Made by a program: the position numbers and the translations under genes
In this document: positions 14,672 to 16,883 of the stretch, piece by piece
How positions within the stretch are numbered: the first letter of the stretch is position 1
Layout: each line of letters starts with the position of its first letter
NCBI GenBank assembly: GCA_003663535.1
Contig: QMUE01000003.1
Location: forward strand, 1 to 16,883
DNA: 16,883 bases
Source of the DNA: Thermococci archaeon
GTDB taxonomy: Archaea > Methanobacteriota_B > Thermococci > Thermococcales > Thermococcaceae
Direction: 5' to 3'
The notes under the pieces: model-generated
Databases searched by the model: none
What the model was told of the DNA's origin: nothing
Seen by the model: the letters and a program-made list of their open reading frames with translations, nothing else

Positions 14672-16036
14672 TCATACTTTTATGTACTTCCACTTTCCTC
14701 GTTTGAAAATAAACCAGAAAAATACTGCCGTTGTGAAAGTTTCTAACGTCATCGCAAGCCATGCAGCTATAACCCCCATTCCTTCTATATGAATTATCCA
14801 GAAGGAAACTCCAAAGCCTAAGATATAAGAGGGTATTATTCTAAATAAAAGCTTGCTTATGGCAGTTACGTACATTGGGCTTTTCGTATCTCCAGCCCCT
14901 CTAAGAGAACCACTTAACACGAATGTCCATCCAAGGGGAATCTCACTTATTCCCACGATTATAAGGTAAATACTGGCCAATCGGAGAACCTCAGCATAAT
15001 TGGGATCACTCTTAGTCACAAAAGGCATAACAAGGTATTTGGGAAAAACCACCAAAATTATTGCCATAACCCCCATGAATATAGAGACCATTTTTAAAGC
15101 CTCGTAAACAACTTTTTCAGCTTTTTTTGGATTTTCTTCTCCGAGACTTTGACCAACTAAAGCTGAAGCAGCAACATTAAAGCCAAAAGCAGGCATATAT
15201 GCTATACTTTCAACCCTTAAACCGACTTGATGGGCAGCTAATGCTATAGTTCCAAAGCGTGTGACAATGCTTATGTAGAGGAAGTTATAAAAGCTAAAGA
15301 TGGCTCTTTCAATGGTAGCTGGAATACCAATCCGTAAAATTCTCTTTATGACCTCCCAGTCAGGTTTAAAAGAAGGTCTAAATCTCAAAACCAGTGAACC
15401 TTTAAGGAATAATACTAACCCCACAATGAAGGCAATTAGGATTGAAAGTCCAGAGGCCAAAGCAGCCCCCACTACTTCTAACCTCGGCAATCCAAAGTTT
15501 CCAAAAATCAATCCGTAGTTTAAAAAAACATTTGCTCCATTAGTAAGTAAAGTCAGCTTCATCGGGGTTTTTGTATCTCCTGCACCCCTAAGGGCACTGA
15601 AAGCGGCAAATGCCATGAAATTTACCGGATAAAATAAGAAAAACATCCTGATATATGAGTATCCAAGTTTTATGACATCTTCACTGGCTCCCATTATTTT
15701 AAGAGCATCATCTCCAAAGAAAAGACCAAATAACATCACTGGAATACTCATGAAAAATGCGAGATATACACTCTGCTCCAGAACCCTTTCAGCCATGCCA
15801 AGATCCCTAGCACCTACAAATCGGGCCACCAGTGCGAGGGTTCCAGTAGAGATCGCAAACATAAGAGGCATCAAGAACCATGAAAACTGCCCTCCAAGTC
15901 CCACACTAGCTATGGCTAAAGAACCAAGTTGTCCAACCATTATCATGTCCACTATGTTTACAAGTGTTTGCCCTATATTAGCTAGAATTGCAGGCCATGC
16001 AAGGGCCCAGAGTCTTCTTCTTAACTCTCCATTCAT
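14672..16036 (-). CDS. MATE-family multidrug/solute efflux transporter
   Basis: The 454-residue product is a polytopic membrane protein with about 12 hydrophobic segments in two homologous halves. Each half has the family repeat ALRGAGDTKTPM or SLRGAGDTKSPM, and the N-terminal MVGQLGSLAIASVGLG and PAILANIGQTLVNIVDMIMV are typical of NorM/DinF-type MATE transporters, which export drugs or metabolites in exchange for sodium or protons. The substrate cannot be told. A GTG three codons earlier (16045) is possible, but that GTGGGA looks like the ribosome site for the ATG at 16036. The gene lies outside the island and is convergent with trm1, their stops abutting. The frame is complete. Confidence 0.92.
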   Translation of the reverse strand: MNGELRRRLWALAWPAILANIGQTLVNIVDMIMVGQLGSLAIASVGLGGQFSWFLMPLMFAISTGTLALVARFVGARDLGMAERVLEQSVYLAFFMSIPVMLFGLFFGDDALKIMGASEDVIKLGYSYIRMFFLFYPVNFMAFAAFSALRGAGDTKTPMKLTLLTNGANVFLNYGLIFGNFGLPRLEVVGAALASGLSILIAFIVGLVLFLKGSLVLRFRPSFKPDWEVIKRILRIGIPATIERAIFSFYNFLYISIVTRFGTIALAAHQVGLRVESIAYMPAFGFNVAASALVGQSLGEENPKKAEKVVYEALKMVSIFMGVMAIILVVFPKYLVMPFVTKSDPNYAEVLRLASIYLIIVGISEIPLGWTFVLSGSLRGAGDTKSPMYVTAISKLLFRIIPSYILGFGVSFWIIHIEGMGVIAAWLAMTLETFTTAVFFWFIFKRGKWKYIKV

Positions 16037-16074
16037 AGTTCCCACTTAGATTATTGTCTTAACGATTAGAGGCA

Positions 16075-16084
16075 AGATATAAAA
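16075..16084 (-). promoter_or_regulatory. TATA box for the MATE gene
   Basis: TTTTATATCT on the minus strand is centred about 43 bases before the ATG at 16036, giving a predicted leader of roughly 17 bases that contains GTGGGA. Confidence 0.55.
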
Positions 16085-16182
16085 GAACTCAAGATATTAA
16101 AAATCTTTTGCCAAAAGAAGGGAATCCAAATTAAATACTTTTAGTCCAAAACGCTCCAAAGTCAATTCTATTTAGCCTTTAA

Positions 16183-16384
16183 TCAGTTGTAATCATGCAA
16201 AAATTCATCAAAGCTATTTCTTATCTGTTTTGCACTAAACCCAAAAAGTTTCTCCATTAGTTGGATAGCCTCTTCTCTCCGTTGCTCAAGTTTTTCAGTA
16301 TTCTCTTTATAACGTTCTACAAATTTATGGAAAAGTTCCCTATTAAGTCTTAAAAATTCATAGTTTACTCCGAGTGTGCAACAT
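16183..16384 (-). pseudogene. C-terminal remnant of a gene cut by an IS200/IS605-type element
   Basis: On the minus strand a frame without a start codon reads NYEFLRLNRELFHKFVERYK, a charged coiled-coil-like helix, then LMEKLFGFSAKQIRNSFDEF to a TGA at 16183-16185. About 62 codons can be read back to the edge of the transposon at about 16385. The strongly helical, alternating-charge pattern is convincing coding sequence, and the only internal ATG would leave 23 residues. The 5' part presumably lies beyond the insertion, outside the window. The family is not recognised; a small regulatory or antitoxin-like helical protein is possible. Confidence 0.5.
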
Positions 16385-16520
16385 GGGTGAACTACCCCAC
16401 CCTAACGGGGGTTTCGTGAGAGTTCATTCGGCATCCCGTTGCCGGTAGCCTCACTCTCACAGGCCGGTTCACACGGCCACTACCAGCTATCCCCCTAACG
16501 GAGGAATCGCCGGCTACCTT
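16385..16520 (-). ncRNA. Candidate omega RNA overlapping the tnpB 3' end
   Basis: The DNA is GC-rich (about 65 percent in 16441-16500 by hand count) and packed with inverted repeats: GTGAGAG (16416-16422) with CTCTCAC (16454-16460), CGGC (16429-16432) with GCCG (16441-16444) nested inside, GGCCG (16462-16466) with CGGCC (16474-16478), and CCCC/GGGG at 16395-16410. Known omega RNAs come from exactly this place, the tnpB 3' end plus the IS right end, with the guide read from flanking DNA. Here the guide would come from about 16384 downwards. Confidence 0.5.
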
Positions 16521-16883
16521 ACGCAAAATGTTTAAGGCACCATTCACGTCAGCATTAATTAAAACTCCAGTGGAAGACTGATACAAACCCCTACAGACTC
16601 TCTTCCCCCAATACTTCCCCTTCTTCACCAATGGCTCCAAAGCCAGAGCATCCGCTTTACTCGTGTACGCCTCATCAACTTCAATGAAGTTAATCCCGTA
16701 ACGCTCACACTTTGCCTTCAGCTTTTGCTTGAAGAGGCCGTAAGGAATGAATTGGAAATTCTGATTATTCGTTTTGCCCAAGGATGCCCGTTGCTTCGCC
16801 TCCTCCAACTCTCCAATTACAATATTCCCGATTTTATTCCCCAAACAGTGCTTTATTATGTAATTCACGGCTTGATTCATAAA
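16392..16883 (-). CDS. tnpB: TnpB RNA-guided nuclease, C-terminal part
   Basis: The frame is open at the window edge (the codon before the first Met at 16880 is Phe), so this is the 3' part of a longer gene. IGNIVIGELEEAKQ carries the RuvC-II glutamate (residue 24 counted from that Met), EVDEAYTSKADAL matches the conserved TS segment, and RGLYQSSTGVLINADVNGAL carries the RuvC-III aspartate (residue 111). The zinc-finger cysteines common in TnpB are absent (one Cys in VCRGLY), as in some archaeal members. TnpB proteins cleave DNA guided by an omega RNA from the element's right end and help the IS persist. After NILRKV the last 40 residues are Arg/Gly/Val-rich and look unconserved, because that DNA probably encodes the RNA. 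Confidence 0.85.
   Translation of the reverse strand, partial: FMNQAVNYIIKHCLGNKIGNIVIGELEEAKQRASLGKTNNQNFQFIPYGLFKQKLKAKCERYGINFIEVDEAYTSKADALALEPLVKKGKYWGKRVCRGLYQSSTGVLINADVNGALNILRKVAGDSSVRGIAGSGRVNRPVRVRLPATGCRMNSHETPVRVG

Larger units (their letters stand above)
16385..16883 (-). mobile_element. IS200/IS605-type element, tnpB end (partial)
   Basis: The right end of a TnpB-bearing insertion sequence is in the window; the left end and any tnpA are beyond it. The boundary is placed just after the tnpB stop, near TTCACCC on the minus strand, where the interrupted gene's frame resumes. The exact base is uncertain because these elements make no target duplication. Confidence 0.65.

Overview
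The window looks like chromosomal DNA of a member of the Thermococcales, most likely a lower-GC Thermococcus or close relative. The right part holds a tRNA-Phe(GAA) gene with an encoded CCA, an eL33 (L35Ae) ribosomal protein gene and a Trm1 tRNA methyltransferase gene whose sequences read as Thermococcales. Translation signals are GGTG/GGAG-type ribosome sites, promoters are archaeal TATA boxes placed about 27 bases before starts, and secreted proteins carry archaeal lipobox signals followed by Thr/Ser-rich linkers.

Layout. (1) Positions 1-446: the 5' part of an unrecognised minus-strand gene and a gene-free leader. (2) Positions 447-671: a 225-base sequence ending in the 5' half of a tRNA-Phe gene. 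It recurs at 12917-13141 with a constant offset of 12470 bases and no gaps, and there it leads into the complete tRNA-Phe. The roughly 12.5 kb between the two copies behaves as an island integrated in tRNA-Phe. The island supplied a new promoter and 5' half for the tRNA and left the old 5' half behind. No integrase or replication gene is visible. (3) Positions 806-12562: island cargo, mostly predicted to be outside the cell. It comprises two GH99-like glycosidase lipoproteins that share an Ig-like domain (both frameshifted), a 1372-residue parallel beta-helix surface protein, a minus-strand protein with isoprenoid-synthase-like aspartate motifs, and a caspase/legumain-like (clan CD) cysteine peptidase lipoprotein. 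The peptidase gene sits between two copies of the 3' end of the second glycosidase gene. (4) Positions 12563-12916: a gene-free stretch with a dense cluster of GGATAA/TTATCC motifs. (5) Positions 13097-16036: chromosomal core with tRNA-Phe, eL33, Trm1 and a convergent MATE transporter. (6) Positions 16183-16883: the tail of a broken gene followed by the 3' part of an IS200/IS605-type tnpB, whose GC-rich, hairpin-rich 3' end looks like an omega RNA.

The island genes suggest a cell-surface module: glycan-cleaving enzymes tethered to the membrane, a large beta-helix protein that may bind or process polysaccharide, and a tethered protease. This functional link is inference from co-location and predicted export. 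The most unusual signals are the tRNA-Phe duplication with its long diverged upstream repeat, frameshifts lying exactly in A7 and T7 runs in the two glycosidase genes, the caspase-like lipoprotein with a GC-shifted 3' segment, a lone CRISPR-repeat-like sequence at 10236-10260, the GGATAA cluster, and the candidate omega RNA.
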